From: Candidatus Omnitrophota bacterium
Lineage (GTDB): Bacteria > Omnitrophota > Gorgyraeia > Duberdicusellales > 4484-171
DNA length: 12,070 bases
Assembly (NCBI GenBank): GCA_016939345.1
Contig: JAFGHG010000106.1
Span: 1 to 12,070, forward strand
Direction: 5' to 3'
The notes beneath the pieces were generated by a model. That model saw only the letters and a list, made by a program, of their open reading frames with translations. It was not told where the DNA came from and did no database searches. Of this stretch, positions 5,451 to 12,070 are shown piece by piece. Made by a program: the position numbers and the translations under genes. Positions within the stretch are counted from its first letter, which is position 1. Each line of letters begins with the position of its first letter.

Positions 5451-7346
5451 ATGGCACGCGTAATCGGAATCGATTTAGGAACATCAAATTCATCTGCTGC
5501 AGCTATGGAGGGAGGCAGACCAACGATAATTCCTTCAGCTGAAGGTGCTGGAGTTGCCAGCGGTAAAGCCTTTCCTTCGGTTGTAGCTTTTACCAAAGAC
5601 GATCAGCGGTTAGTCGGCGAACCAGCAAGGAGACAGGCCTCAGTAAATCCTGAAGGTACAATAATAGCTGCTAAGAGAAAAATAGGGACAAACTTTAAGT
5701 TTAAAGTCTACGGTAAAGAATATACTCCCCAGCAGATCTCAGCTTTTATCCTGCAGAAGATTAAGCAGGATGCCGAGAGCTATCTTGGCGAAGAAGTAAA
5801 GGACGCTGTCATAACAGTGCCTGCTTATTTCAATGATAACCAGCGCCAAGCCACAAAAGATGCTGGAACCATTGCCGGTTTAAATGTGCTGAGAATAATT
5901 AACGAACCTACGGCAGCCTGCCTTGCCTATGGTTTGAATAAGGTCGGCAAAGAGTTAAAAATCATGGTTTTTGACTTCGGCGGAGGAACCTTAGACGTAA
6001 CCATAATGGAGATGTGGGCAGAAGGCGGCTTTAAAGTCCTTTCTACCCATGGCGATACCCATCTCGGCGGAACAGACATGGACAATATTTTGATCGACTA
6101 CATAGCTGACGATTTCAAGAAACAGACCGGAATCGATCTGCGTAATGATAAGATGGCTATGCAGCGTCTGCGTGAAGCTGCAGAAAAAGCCAAGATAGAG
6201 CTTTCCAGCACCGTGACAACTGACATCAATCTGCCATTCATTACTGCAGACTCAACCGGCCCAAAACACCTTACCATGAGTATAAACCGGGCAAAAGTTG
6301 AGGAGCTGGTCGCTCCAATAATCGACAGGTGTAAACCGCCTATGCAGCAAGCGCTTAAAGACGCCAAATTAACCTCTAACGAAATAGACAAGATAATAAT
6401 GGTCGGAGGCCCGACCAGGATGCCTATAGTCCAGAAATTTGTCGAGGATTACGTGGGTAAAAAGATTGAGCGCGGCATTGACCCTATGGAATGCGTTTCT
6501 ATGGGTGCAGCAGTCCAGGCATCTATTATAACCGGAGAGACAAAAGATGTGCTCCTTTTGGATGTAACCCCTTTATCTTTGGGCATTGAGACCCTTGGCG
6601 GGGTATGCACAAGGCTTATAGAAAGAAATACTACTATCCCTACCAAAAAGAGCCAGATTTTTTCAACAGCTGAAGATAACCAGACTGCAGTCACTATCAG
6701 AGTTCTTCAGGGAGAAAGACAGATGGCTGCTGATAATACAGAATTGGGAAGGTTTGATCTGGTAGGCATACCTTCTGCTCCAAGAGGGATGCCTCAGATA
6801 GAAGTAACATTTGACATCGATGCTAACGGCATTGTCCATGTTACTGCTAAGGATAAAGGTACCGGCAAGGAACAGTCTATCAGGATCACCGCGCCAGATA
6901 AGTTGTCAGAGACAGAGATAGAAAAGATGGTCAAGGAAGCGGAACAGTTTGCTGATGATGACAAAAAACGCAAAGAGACTGTTGAGCTCAGAAACCAGGC
7001 CGATACCTTAGCTTATTCTACTGAAAAATCCCTGAAAGATTACGGAGACAAAGTATCGGATTCTGAAAAAAATAACATTCAGAATAAACTAGATGCCTTA
7101 AAATCTGTTCTAAAGTTGAATGATGCTTCCAATGACCAGATCCAGAAAGCCGTAGATGAGCTTACCAAGGCAGCTCATAAACTAGCAGAACAGATTTACA
7201 AGGCTCAATCTGAGGCTCAGGCTCAGCAGGGTGCTTCCAAAGAGCAAGCTGGCCAAGCCAGCCAGGGGCAGGATTCTGGTTCCGGAGATGATAAGCCGGA
7301 AGAACCGGAAGTGGTTGACGCTGAGTATAAGGACGACAATAAATAG
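5451..7346 (+). CDS. dnaK: Chaperone DnaK (Hsp70), methanogen-like variant
   Basis: ATP-driven Hsp70 chaperone of 631 residues, usual length. ATPase domain: phosphate 1 motif GIDLGTSNS (6-14), phosphate 2 FGGGTLD (176-182), adenosine motif VGGPTRMP (318-325). The linker DVLLLDVTPLSLG begins at 366; the substrate-binding domain, helical lid and acidic ending (EEPEVVDAEY) follow. Several signature positions differ from common bacterial DnaK (GTTNS, GGGTFDVSI, LGGDDFD, GGSTRxP): here GTSNS, GGGTLDVTIME, LGGTDMDN, GGPTRMPIVQ and DPMECV, which from memory match methanogen DnaK such as that of Methanothermobacter. AAGGAGGG (5438-5445) is a strong ribosome site 5 bases from the ATG and overlaps the end of grpE. 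The TAG stop is also the first three bases of a heptad repeat element. Confidence 0.98.
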   Translation: MARVIGIDLGTSNSSAAAMEGGRPTIIPSAEGAGVASGKAFPSVVAFTKDDQRLVGEPARRQASVNPEGTIIAAKRKIGTNFKFKVYGKEYTPQQISAFILQKIKQDAESYLGEEVKDAVITVPAYFNDNQRQATKDAGTIAGLNVLRIINEPTAACLAYGLNKVGKELKIMVFDFGGGTLDVTIMEMWAEGGFKVLSTHGDTHLGGTDMDNILIDYIADDFKKQTGIDLRNDKMAMQRLREAAEKAKIELSSTVTTDINLPFITADSTGPKHLTMSINRAKVEELVAPIIDRCKPPMQQALKDAKLTSNEIDKIIMVGGPTRMPIVQKFVEDYVGKKIERGIDPMECVSMGAAVQASIITGETKDVLLLDVTPLSLGIETLGGVCTRLIERNTTIPTKKSQIFSTAEDNQTAVTIRVLQGERQMAADNTELGRFDLVGIPSAPRGMPQIEVTFDIDANGIVHVTAKDKGTGKEQSIRITAPDKLSETEIEKMVKEAEQFADDDKKRKETVELRNQADTLAYSTEKSLKDYGDKVSDSEKNNIQNKLDALKSVLKLNDASNDQIQKAVDELTKAAHKLAEQIYKAQSEAQAQQGASKEQAGQASQGQDSGSGDDKPEEPEVVDAEYKDDNK

Positions 7347-7446
7347 TCCATAGTCCGTAGTCGATAGTCCATAGAAAATATATTGAATCGATCTTATATT
7401 CTAATCCAATATAAGCTATGGACTACGGACTATTCACTATGGACTA
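7344..7446. repeat. 103-bp inverted repeat made of TAGTCCR heptads
   Basis: The left arm (7344-7374) consists of the heptads TAGTCCA, TAGTCCG, TAGTCGA, TAGTCCA plus a final TAG. The right arm (7416-7446) is its reverse complement, reading on the other strand TAGTCCA, TAGTGAA, TAGTCCG, TAGTCCA, TAG. The 31-base arms match at 26 positions. The 41-base spacer holds an inner pair, TATATTG and CAATATA. As RNA this would be a long hairpin between dnaK and dnaJ. Because the period is 7, the left arm has TAG stops in all three + frames and the right arm does the same on the - strand. It has no transposase and no obvious target duplication. A dispersed REP- or MITE-like repeat is the likeliest class, inferred only. 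Confidence 0.85.
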
Positions 7447-7457
7447 ACGAAATAACT

Positions 7458-8564
7458 ATGATGGGAACTCAAAGAGATTATTATGAGGTATTGGGCTTGT
7501 CTAAAGGTGCAAGCCTAGATGAGATCAAAAAAGCTTACCGTCAGCTGGCCATGAAGTATCACCCTGACCGGGCTCAGCCTTCAGATAAAAAGAGCTTTGA
7601 AGAAAAGTTTAAAGAAATATCAGAAGCTTATGCTGTTTTAAGCGATCCCAAGAAAAAAGAACTTTATGATCAATACGGCCATGCAGGCATAGATTCCCGT
7701 TACACAACAGAGGATATATTCCGGGGAGCTGATTTTTCAAGTATATTCGGGAATATGGGCGGCGGTTTCGGTGATATATTTGAGCATTTTTTCGGCGATT
7801 TCGGTTCAGATATCTTTGGTTCCAGGACCGGATCAGGCAGAGCCAGAAGACGGGTCGGTGAAGACATACAGCTTCAGACAACAATTACCCTTGAGGAAGC
7901 TGCTTTTGGCTGCGAGAAAGATGTTTCTTATTATCGTTATGATGACTGCCCTCGTTGTCATGGAAATAAGGCAGAGCCCGGCTCTTCAAAAGTCAGTTGT
8001 CCTGGCTGTAAGGGGAGAGGTTCTATAAGAAGCGGTTTAGGCGGATTTATAAGTTTTACCCAGACCTGTCCTCAATGCCAGGGAAGCGGACAAGTCATAA
8101 AAAACCGCTGCCGGCAATGTTCCGGCGAGGGAAGAATTAAGGGCAAGAAAAATCTTAAAGTCACGATACCTCAAGGCGTAGATTCAGGTTCAGTTCTGCG
8201 TCTCAGGAATGAGGCTCATTTTGCAAGCGACGCCAGGGGTGATTTATACCTTTATATTGATGTCAGGCCTCATCCATTATTTAAAAGAGAAGGCGATAAT
8301 ATCCGGGCTAAGCTGAAGATAGATCTTTTAAAAGCTATTCTCGGGGCTGATATAGATGTGCCTACTTTAGCCGGAAGCGTTAAGATGAAAATACCGGCCG
8401 GAACTCAGCCTAATACGATTTTCCGTCTTAAAGGAAAAGGTCTTGCCAATTTAAGGACAAAACGCCTGGGAGATGAGCTTGTTGAAATAGATATCGAGAT
8501 ACCAAAAAAAATTTCTTCACGCGAACGCAAACTTCTTGAGGAGTGGGCAAGGCTACGCAAATAA
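7458..8564 (+). CDS. dnaJ: Chaperone DnaJ (Hsp40), type I with zinc fingers
   Basis: Cochaperone of 368 residues that delivers substrates to DnaK and triggers its ATPase. J-domain at 6-70 with the essential HPD at 35-37, a Gly/Phe-rich region (about 80-125: GADFSSIFGNMGGGFGDIFEHFFG), four zinc-binding CxxC motifs at 164-167, 181-184, 204-207 and 218-221, then the C-terminal substrate domains. Three of the motifs are CxxCxGxG; the first is CPRCHGNK, lacking the final Gly. The start is placed at ATG 7458 (or the adjacent ATG 7461), since RDYYEVLG follows at once; an upstream TTG at 7383 would only translate the repeat element (LWTTDYSLWT). No clear ribosome site is seen before either ATG. It ends the hrcA operon. 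Confidence 0.96.
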   Translation: MMGTQRDYYEVLGLSKGASLDEIKKAYRQLAMKYHPDRAQPSDKKSFEEKFKEISEAYAVLSDPKKKELYDQYGHAGIDSRYTTEDIFRGADFSSIFGNMGGGFGDIFEHFFGDFGSDIFGSRTGSGRARRRVGEDIQLQTTITLEEAAFGCEKDVSYYRYDDCPRCHGNKAEPGSSKVSCPGCKGRGSIRSGLGGFISFTQTCPQCQGSGQVIKNRCRQCSGEGRIKGKKNLKVTIPQGVDSGSVLRLRNEAHFASDARGDLYLYIDVRPHPLFKREGDNIRAKLKIDLLKAILGADIDVPTLAGSVKMKIPAGTQPNTIFRLKGKGLANLRTKRLGDELVEIDIEIPKKISSRERKLLEEWARLRK

Positions 8565-8682
8565 AATCTGATATAAAATTATGTGTATAAAATCAATATT
8601 TTATAATTTAGGCAAAAATATCTTTAGTCGGCGATTTTTAAATCTTAATTTTTAAATTACGACTTAAAAAGTGAGGTGATAA
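8565..8682. other. AT-rich intergenic region with small palindromes, possible fmdB promoter
   Basis: This 118-base gap separates the chaperone operon from the fmdB cluster. It holds an 8-bp perfect inverted repeat of pure A/T (TATAAAAT 8586-8593, ATTTTATA 8598-8605), the 12-mers GATTTTTAAATC (8633-8644) and AATTTTTAAATT (8647-8658), both near-palindromes, and outer arms AGTCG (8626-8630) and CGACT (8660-8664) that could pair around them. TATAAT at 8602-8607 is a consensus -10, but no good -35 sits at the right distance. It could hold a weak terminator, a promoter for fmdB, or both. Confidence 0.4.
8673..8679 (+). promoter_or_regulatory. ribosome binding site for a GTG start
   Basis: GAGGTGA lies just ahead of GTG 8683, which opens the reading frame MPTYEYEC, the invariant start of FmdB-type zinc ribbons. 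No ATG is available near, so GTG is the start. Confidence 0.7.
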
Positions 8683-8958
8683 GTGCCTACTTACGAATAC
8701 GAATGTTCTAGCTGCGGAAAGCAATTTGAGGCTTTTCAAAAGATGAGTGATAAGCCTCTGACAACCTGCCGGATCTGCAAAGCCAGAGGCAAGGTGAAAA
8801 GGCTTATTTCGGCCGGAGCAGGGTTAATATTTAAAGGAAATGGGTTTTATCAAACTGATTATAAAAAGATTTCAGCTCAAAACGATAAGCCAGAACCAAA
8901 ACCGCAGTGCGATAGCTGTGACAGCACAACCTGCCCTAAACCAAAAAAGGAAAAATAA
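8683..8958 (+). CDS. FmdB-type zinc ribbon protein
   Basis: Small 91-residue protein of the FmdB/CxxC regulatory family, named from a putative regulator of formamide/acetamide use; its actual function is generally unknown. The N-terminus MPTYEYECSSCGKQFE is family-typical. Zinc ligands are C8xxC11 and C29xxC32. The segment ISAGAGLIFKGNGFYQTDYK is the second family hallmark. The tail is Lys/Pro-rich with three further Cys (CDSCDSTTC), which is common in this family. It starts with GTG, supported by GAGGTGA. The DUF1015 gene begins 3 bases after its stop, so the two are surely cotranscribed, but the shared role is not known. Confidence 0.9.
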   Translation: MPTYEYECSSCGKQFEAFQKMSDKPLTTCRICKARGKVKRLISAGAGLIFKGNGFYQTDYKKISAQNDKPEPKPQCDSCDSTTCPKPKKEK

Positions 8959-8961
8959 TAG

Positions 8962-10158
8962 ATGCCCCAAGCATTAAAACCTTTTCGGGCCACTTTATAT
9001 AATAAAGAAAGGATTGAAGACTTTTCGGATGTTACCTGCCCTCCTTATGACGTAATCAGCAAGGAAGACCTCAGGGTCTTAAGAAACAGGTCCTTGTTTA
9101 ATTTTTCCCGGGTTTTATTGGCTGAGAAAAACGATTACCCTATTAAACGCAAGACCTTCGAGGATTGGTTGGACCGGGGAGTTTTAGTCCAAGACGATAA
9201 AGATTCCCTTTATCTTTACGAACAGCAATATAAACTCAACTCAAAAAAAATAACCCGTTATGGGGTGATCAGCCTGCTTTATATGGATAAACAGGCGATT
9301 TTTCCTCATGAGCGGACCCACCAGGCCCCGAAAGAAGACAGGAAAAAGATAATAAGAGTTGTTGAGGCAAATTTAAGCCCGATATTCGTCATAGCAGCTG
9401 CCAGGCTAAAGGTTCTTAAGAGAGTCTATAATAAATATAAATCATTTAAACCTTTTATTAATTGTAAGGATGGAGACAAAAACACAAACCGTTTGTGGAA
9501 AATACAGGATCCAGAAGACATAAAAGCCCTCTGCAAAGATTTTTCCAAAGCAAAGTTGATAATTGCTGACGGTCACCACAGGTTTGAGATATCTTACGAC
9601 TATTACAAAAAATTCAAAAATAAATTCAAAGACCTTGATTATCTTATGGCATTTTTAACTGATTGCCAGAAAGGCCTTTTGATAATGCCTACCCACCGCA
9701 TTGTAAATATTAAAGCCAGCGATAAGGAATTCTTTGCACAGCTTGAAAAATATTTTACTATAAAGCAGGTAAAGCAGAGAAATTTAGAGCAGAAACTCAA
9801 AGCCAGAGACATATTTTCTTTCGGTATATACCGCAAGAAAAAAACCTATTTTGCCCGATTAAACAGCATCAAGCATCTAAAAAAAATAAGCAATAAGCTT
9901 TATCAGGAACTTGATTCTTATGTATTCCATAGACTGGTCCTGCCTCTTTTTCAAATTCGTGGGAATATAGAATATTCTCATACAATAGAAGAGGCAAAAA
10001 GAATTACCGGAGAGAAAAGGACAGCCTTTTTTTTAAGGCCGGCAGATCTGGATTCAGTGATAAAAATCTCCAGCAAGGGCTATAAACTTCCTCAGAAATC
10101 GACATATTTTTATCCAAAACTCTTGTCAGGTCTTGTTGTGCGCAGGTTCAGCAGATGA
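8962..10158 (+). CDS. DUF1015 family protein of unknown function
   Basis: A 398-residue soluble protein of the DUF1015 family. The conserved family motifs are clear: an N-terminal KPFRATLYN, CPPYDVIS (26-33), PHERT (115-119) with PKEDR shortly after, and ADGHHRFE (202-209). The clustered His, Asp and Glu in these motifs suggest a metal or catalytic centre, but that is inference; no reaction has been established that I know of. There is no signal peptide or membrane segment. The C-terminal third is rich in Lys. It follows fmdB by 3 bases, and its TGA overlaps the accD start codon (ATGA), so it is translationally coupled to accD. Confidence 0.88.
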   Translation: MPQALKPFRATLYNKERIEDFSDVTCPPYDVISKEDLRVLRNRSLFNFSRVLLAEKNDYPIKRKTFEDWLDRGVLVQDDKDSLYLYEQQYKLNSKKITRYGVISLLYMDKQAIFPHERTHQAPKEDRKKIIRVVEANLSPIFVIAAARLKVLKRVYNKYKSFKPFINCKDGDKNTNRLWKIQDPEDIKALCKDFSKAKLIIADGHHRFEISYDYYKKFKNKFKDLDYLMAFLTDCQKGLLIMPTHRIVNIKASDKEFFAQLEKYFTIKQVKQRNLEQKLKARDIFSFGIYRKKKTYFARLNSIKHLKKISNKLYQELDSYVFHRLVLPLFQIRGNIEYSHTIEEAKRITGEKRTAFFLRPADLDSVIKISSKGYKLPQKSTYFYPKLLSGLVVRRFSR

Positions 10159-10997
10159 AGATATTCAAAAAACCTTTTGGTTATAAATTCAAAAAAAAGA
10201 AAAGCATTCCTGACGGTCTGTGGAGCAAATGCCCTAAATGCGAGAATTTAATCTTCAACAAGATTCTCGAAGAAAACCTTAAAGTTTGTCCTAAATGTTC
10301 TTACCATTTTACTCTGACTTGCTGGGAAAGGATAGATATGCTTGCTGATAAGGGTTCTTTTGAGGAAATCGCAGCTGATCTTACTTCTCTTGATCCTTTA
10401 CAGTTTGCCGGACCTAAAACCTACCAGTCAAAACTGGATGAGGCCAGAAAATCAACTTCTCTGAAGTCTGCAGCGGTCATTGGGGATATAACCATAGAAA
10501 ACAAGAACCTGGCGCTTGGCGTCACTGATTCGCGTTTTATAATGGGTTCTATGGGGTCTGTAGTCGGGGAGAAGATAACTTTAATATCAGAAAGAGCCCT
10601 GGAGAGAAGAGTTCCTCTTGTGATAGTGTCGGGTTCAGGCGGCGGCGCCAGGATGTATGAAGGAATGCTTTCATTGATGCAGATGGCCAAGACAAGCGGC
10701 GCACTATCAAAACTGAAGAAGAAAAATATCCCTTTTATATCGGTGTTGACCAATCCGACCATGGCAGGCGTCATGGCTTCCTTTGCCGGTCTTGGAGATG
10801 TTATAATAGCAGAGCCGCAAGCTTTGATAGGCTTTACCGGTCCTAGAGTCATAAAACAGACAATCAAGCAGGATCTTCCTGAAGGATTTCAGACTTCAGA
10901 ATTCAATCTAGCCCACGGCTTGATAGACATGGTGGTGGAGAGAAAGGAATTAAAAAAAACAATTTATAAACTTATTACTTATCTGGAAACTTCGTAA
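10155..10997 (+). CDS. accD: Acetyl-CoA carboxylase carboxyltransferase subunit beta
   Basis: Beta subunit of the carboxyltransferase that moves the carboxyl group from biotin to acetyl-CoA, giving malonyl-CoA for fatty acid synthesis; it works with AccA as an A2B2 tetramer. The 280-residue length is typical. It has the N-terminal zinc finger C26xxC29 ... C45xxC48 diagnostic of bacterial AccD, then the crotonase-like core: SGSGGGARMYEG, LMQMAKTS, SVLTNPTMAGVMASFAGLGD, AEPQALIGFTGPRVIKQTI and LPEGFQTSEF. The SGSGGGARM loop has one Gly more than the SASGGARM of Escherichia coli. The start ATG overlaps the DUF1015 stop codon. No accA or folC is next to it within the window; a separately promoted gene follows. 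Confidence 0.97.
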   Translation: MKIFKKPFGYKFKKKKSIPDGLWSKCPKCENLIFNKILEENLKVCPKCSYHFTLTCWERIDMLADKGSFEEIAADLTSLDPLQFAGPKTYQSKLDEARKSTSLKSAAVIGDITIENKNLALGVTDSRFIMGSMGSVVGEKITLISERALERRVPLVIVSGSGGGARMYEGMLSLMQMAKTSGALSKLKKKNIPFISVLTNPTMAGVMASFAGLGDVIIAEPQALIGFTGPRVIKQTIKQDLPEGFQTSEFNLAHGLIDMVVERKELKKTIYKLITYLETS

Positions 10998-11016
10998 TAG
11001 CCGTCATAAAATTATC

Positions 11017-11031
11017 CAAGATTAAATCTTG
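11017..11031. promoter_or_regulatory. 15-bp palindrome overlapping the -35, possible operator
   Basis: CAAGAT (11017-11022), TAA, ATCTTG (11026-11031) is a perfect inverted repeat with a 3-base centre. Its right arm overlaps the first three bases of the -35 box TTGACA. A protein bound here would cover the promoter. It is not followed by a T-run, so a terminator for accD is less likely. The regulator is unknown. Confidence 0.45.
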
Positions 11032-11057
11032 ACAACATATATATAAAATTTTAAAAT
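11029..11057 (+). promoter_or_regulatory. strong sigma70-type promoter of the ABC ATPase gene
   Basis: TTGACA (11029-11034, perfect) and TAAAAT (11052-11057, 5 of 6) are 17 bases apart. The expected transcription start near 11064 is within a few bases of the ATG at 11066, so the message would have almost no leader. Confidence 0.75.
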
Positions 11058-11065
11058 CGTAAATT

Positions 11066-12070
11066 ATGGCTGAAGTAAAACTTAAAAATATTTTTAAGAT
11101 ATACAATCAGAACGTTTCTGCTGTAAAAGGAGTAAATCTCGATATCGAAGATAAAGAATTTGTCGTTTTGGTAGGTCCTTCCGGCTGCGGCAAGTCTACA
11201 ACTTTACGGATGGTCGCCGGCCTTGAAGACATCTCTGAAGGTTCCATATATATCGGTGAAAGGCTGGTTAACAATACCCCCGCTAAAGACCGCAACATTG
11301 CCATGGTTTTTCAGAATTACGCCCTTTATCCTCATATGAACGTATACGCCAACATGGCTTTTGCCCTGAAACTGCGCAGATATTCAAAAGCCGACATCGA
11401 CAGCAGAGTCAAAGAAGCAGCCCAGATTTTAGGCATAAGCCATCTTCTAGACCGTAAACCTAAAGAGATTTCCGGCGGTGAAAGGCAGCGGGTTGCTGTA
11501 GGAAGGTCTATAGTCCGTAAACCCGATGTTTTTCTTTTTGATGAACCCTTAAGTAACCTTGATGCAAAGCTGAGGGTCCAGATGAGGACAGAACTGCATA
11601 AGCTCCATCTGAAAATACAGACCACGATGATTTATGTAACTCATGACCAGACTGAAGCCATGACCCTGGGCGATCGTATTGCCGTCATGAAGAACGGCGA
11701 AGTGCTGCAGTTTGATACTCCTTTGAATGTTTATGACAGGCCGGCCAATAAATTCGTAGCCGGATTTATAGGTTCGCCGCCGATGAATTTTATGAGCGGG
11801 ACCATCGATAAAAATGATGGATACCTGTATTTTGATGAAGGGAACTTCCGGATCAAGATCCTCGAAGATATGTATCCTGCCCTTAAGAAATATCTCAAAA
11901 AAGAAGTTGTTTTCGGCATAAGGCCGGAGAATATTTATGATAAACTTTTTGCTTCCAATGCCACTCCCGACAACACCTTGACCGCTTTATGTGATGTAAT
12001 GGAGACTATGGGTTCGGAAAACCACTTATATCTTTCCACAAACAAACACACTATGGTTGCTGTAGTTGAG
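11066..12070 (+). CDS. Sugar-type ABC transporter ATP-binding protein (MalK/UgpC/MsmX family), partial
   Basis: ATPase that powers a carbohydrate importer, working as a dimer on the inner face of the membrane. 335 residues are present; the frame is open to the window edge, so the C-terminus is missing (family usually 360-375). Seen: Walker A GPSGCGKST (37-45), Q-loop MVFQNYALYPHM, signature SGGERQRVA from 136, Walker B FLFDEP with D159-E160, D-loop SNLDAKLR, and switch His 193 in VTHDQTEAM. After about residue 235 comes the regulatory OB-fold (FIGSPPMNFMSG, FGIRPENIY) typical of MalK/UgpC. The start fits the family N-terminus (MAEVKLKNI), but there is no Shine-Dalgarno sequence and almost no leader. 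No permease or binding protein is in view, as is common for shared ATPases; the substrate cannot be told. Confidence 0.93.
   Translation, partial: MAEVKLKNIFKIYNQNVSAVKGVNLDIEDKEFVVLVGPSGCGKSTTLRMVAGLEDISEGSIYIGERLVNNTPAKDRNIAMVFQNYALYPHMNVYANMAFALKLRRYSKADIDSRVKEAAQILGISHLLDRKPKEISGGERQRVAVGRSIVRKPDVFLFDEPLSNLDAKLRVQMRTELHKLHLKIQTTMIYVTHDQTEAMTLGDRIAVMKNGEVLQFDTPLNVYDRPANKFVAGFIGSPPMNFMSGTIDKNDGYLYFDEGNFRIKILEDMYPALKKYLKKEVVFGIRPENIYDKLFASNATPDNTLTALCDVMETMGSENHLYLSTNKHTMVAVVE

Noticed and set aside
7344..7446. CRISPR array or intrinsic terminator for the heptad repeats
   Set aside because: The units are 7 bases with no spacers, the two sets face each other, and no T-run follows the hairpin.
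7383..7457. TTG at 7383 as the start of dnaJ
   Set aside because: The added 25 residues are only translation of the heptad repeat; the J-domain begins just after ATG 7458.
10421..10867. 148-residue open frame on the - strand within accD
   Set aside because: It is antisense to the conserved AccD core, with no domain or ribosome site.
1..12070. tRNA, rRNA, insertion sequence, phage or defence genes
   Set aside because: No such sequence pattern or protein family was recognised on either strand.

Overview
The window reads as chromosomal DNA of a bacterium with moderately AT-rich, lysine-rich coding sequence. ClpB, HrcA with CIRCE operators, bacterial GrpE and AccD identify it as bacterial. The DnaK carries many signature residues I associate with methanogen-type Hsp70 (DLGTSNS, FGGGTLDVTIME, LGGTDMDN, GGPTRMPIVQ, DPMECV). 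Together with an HspR-like regulator, HrcA, and an FmdB / DUF1015 / AccD cluster, this makes me suspect an uncultured phylum such as Omnitrophota, but that placement is inference only. All recognised genes lie on the + strand.

Region 1 (1-3547) is a heat-shock block. It holds a strong promoter, a small HspR-like MerR-family regulator, a weak terminator-like hairpin, a perfect CIRCE operator, and then hsp20 and clpB. Region 2 (3548-3989) holds hpf, a short ribosome-hibernation factor. Region 3 (4006-8564) is the classical hrcA-grpE-dnaK-dnaJ operon, with a sigma70-type promoter abutting a second CIRCE. The HrcA is about 100 residues short and lacks most of the middle of the protein. A 103-base inverted repeat built of TAGTCCA-like heptads fills the dnaK-dnaJ gap. 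Region 4 (8565-10997) is an AT-rich intergenic stretch with small palindromes, then fmdB-like zinc ribbon, a DUF1015 gene and accD (ATGA overlap between the last two). Region 5 (10998-12070) has a consensus promoter, overlapped by a 15-bp palindrome, driving an almost leaderless sugar-type ABC transporter ATPase that runs off the right edge.

The left two thirds form a coherent protein-quality-control island. Hsp20 holds aggregating proteins, ClpB disaggregates them with DnaK/DnaJ/GrpE, Hpf protects idle ribosomes, and HrcA (possibly with the HspR-like protein) sets expression. HrcA can be assigned to both the hsp20-clpB and hrcA-grpE-dnaK-dnaJ units because each has a CIRCE. I see no wholly new system. 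The most unusual items are the shortened HrcA, the HspR-like protein with a changed recognition helix, the heptad-repeat hairpin and the methanogen-like DnaK.
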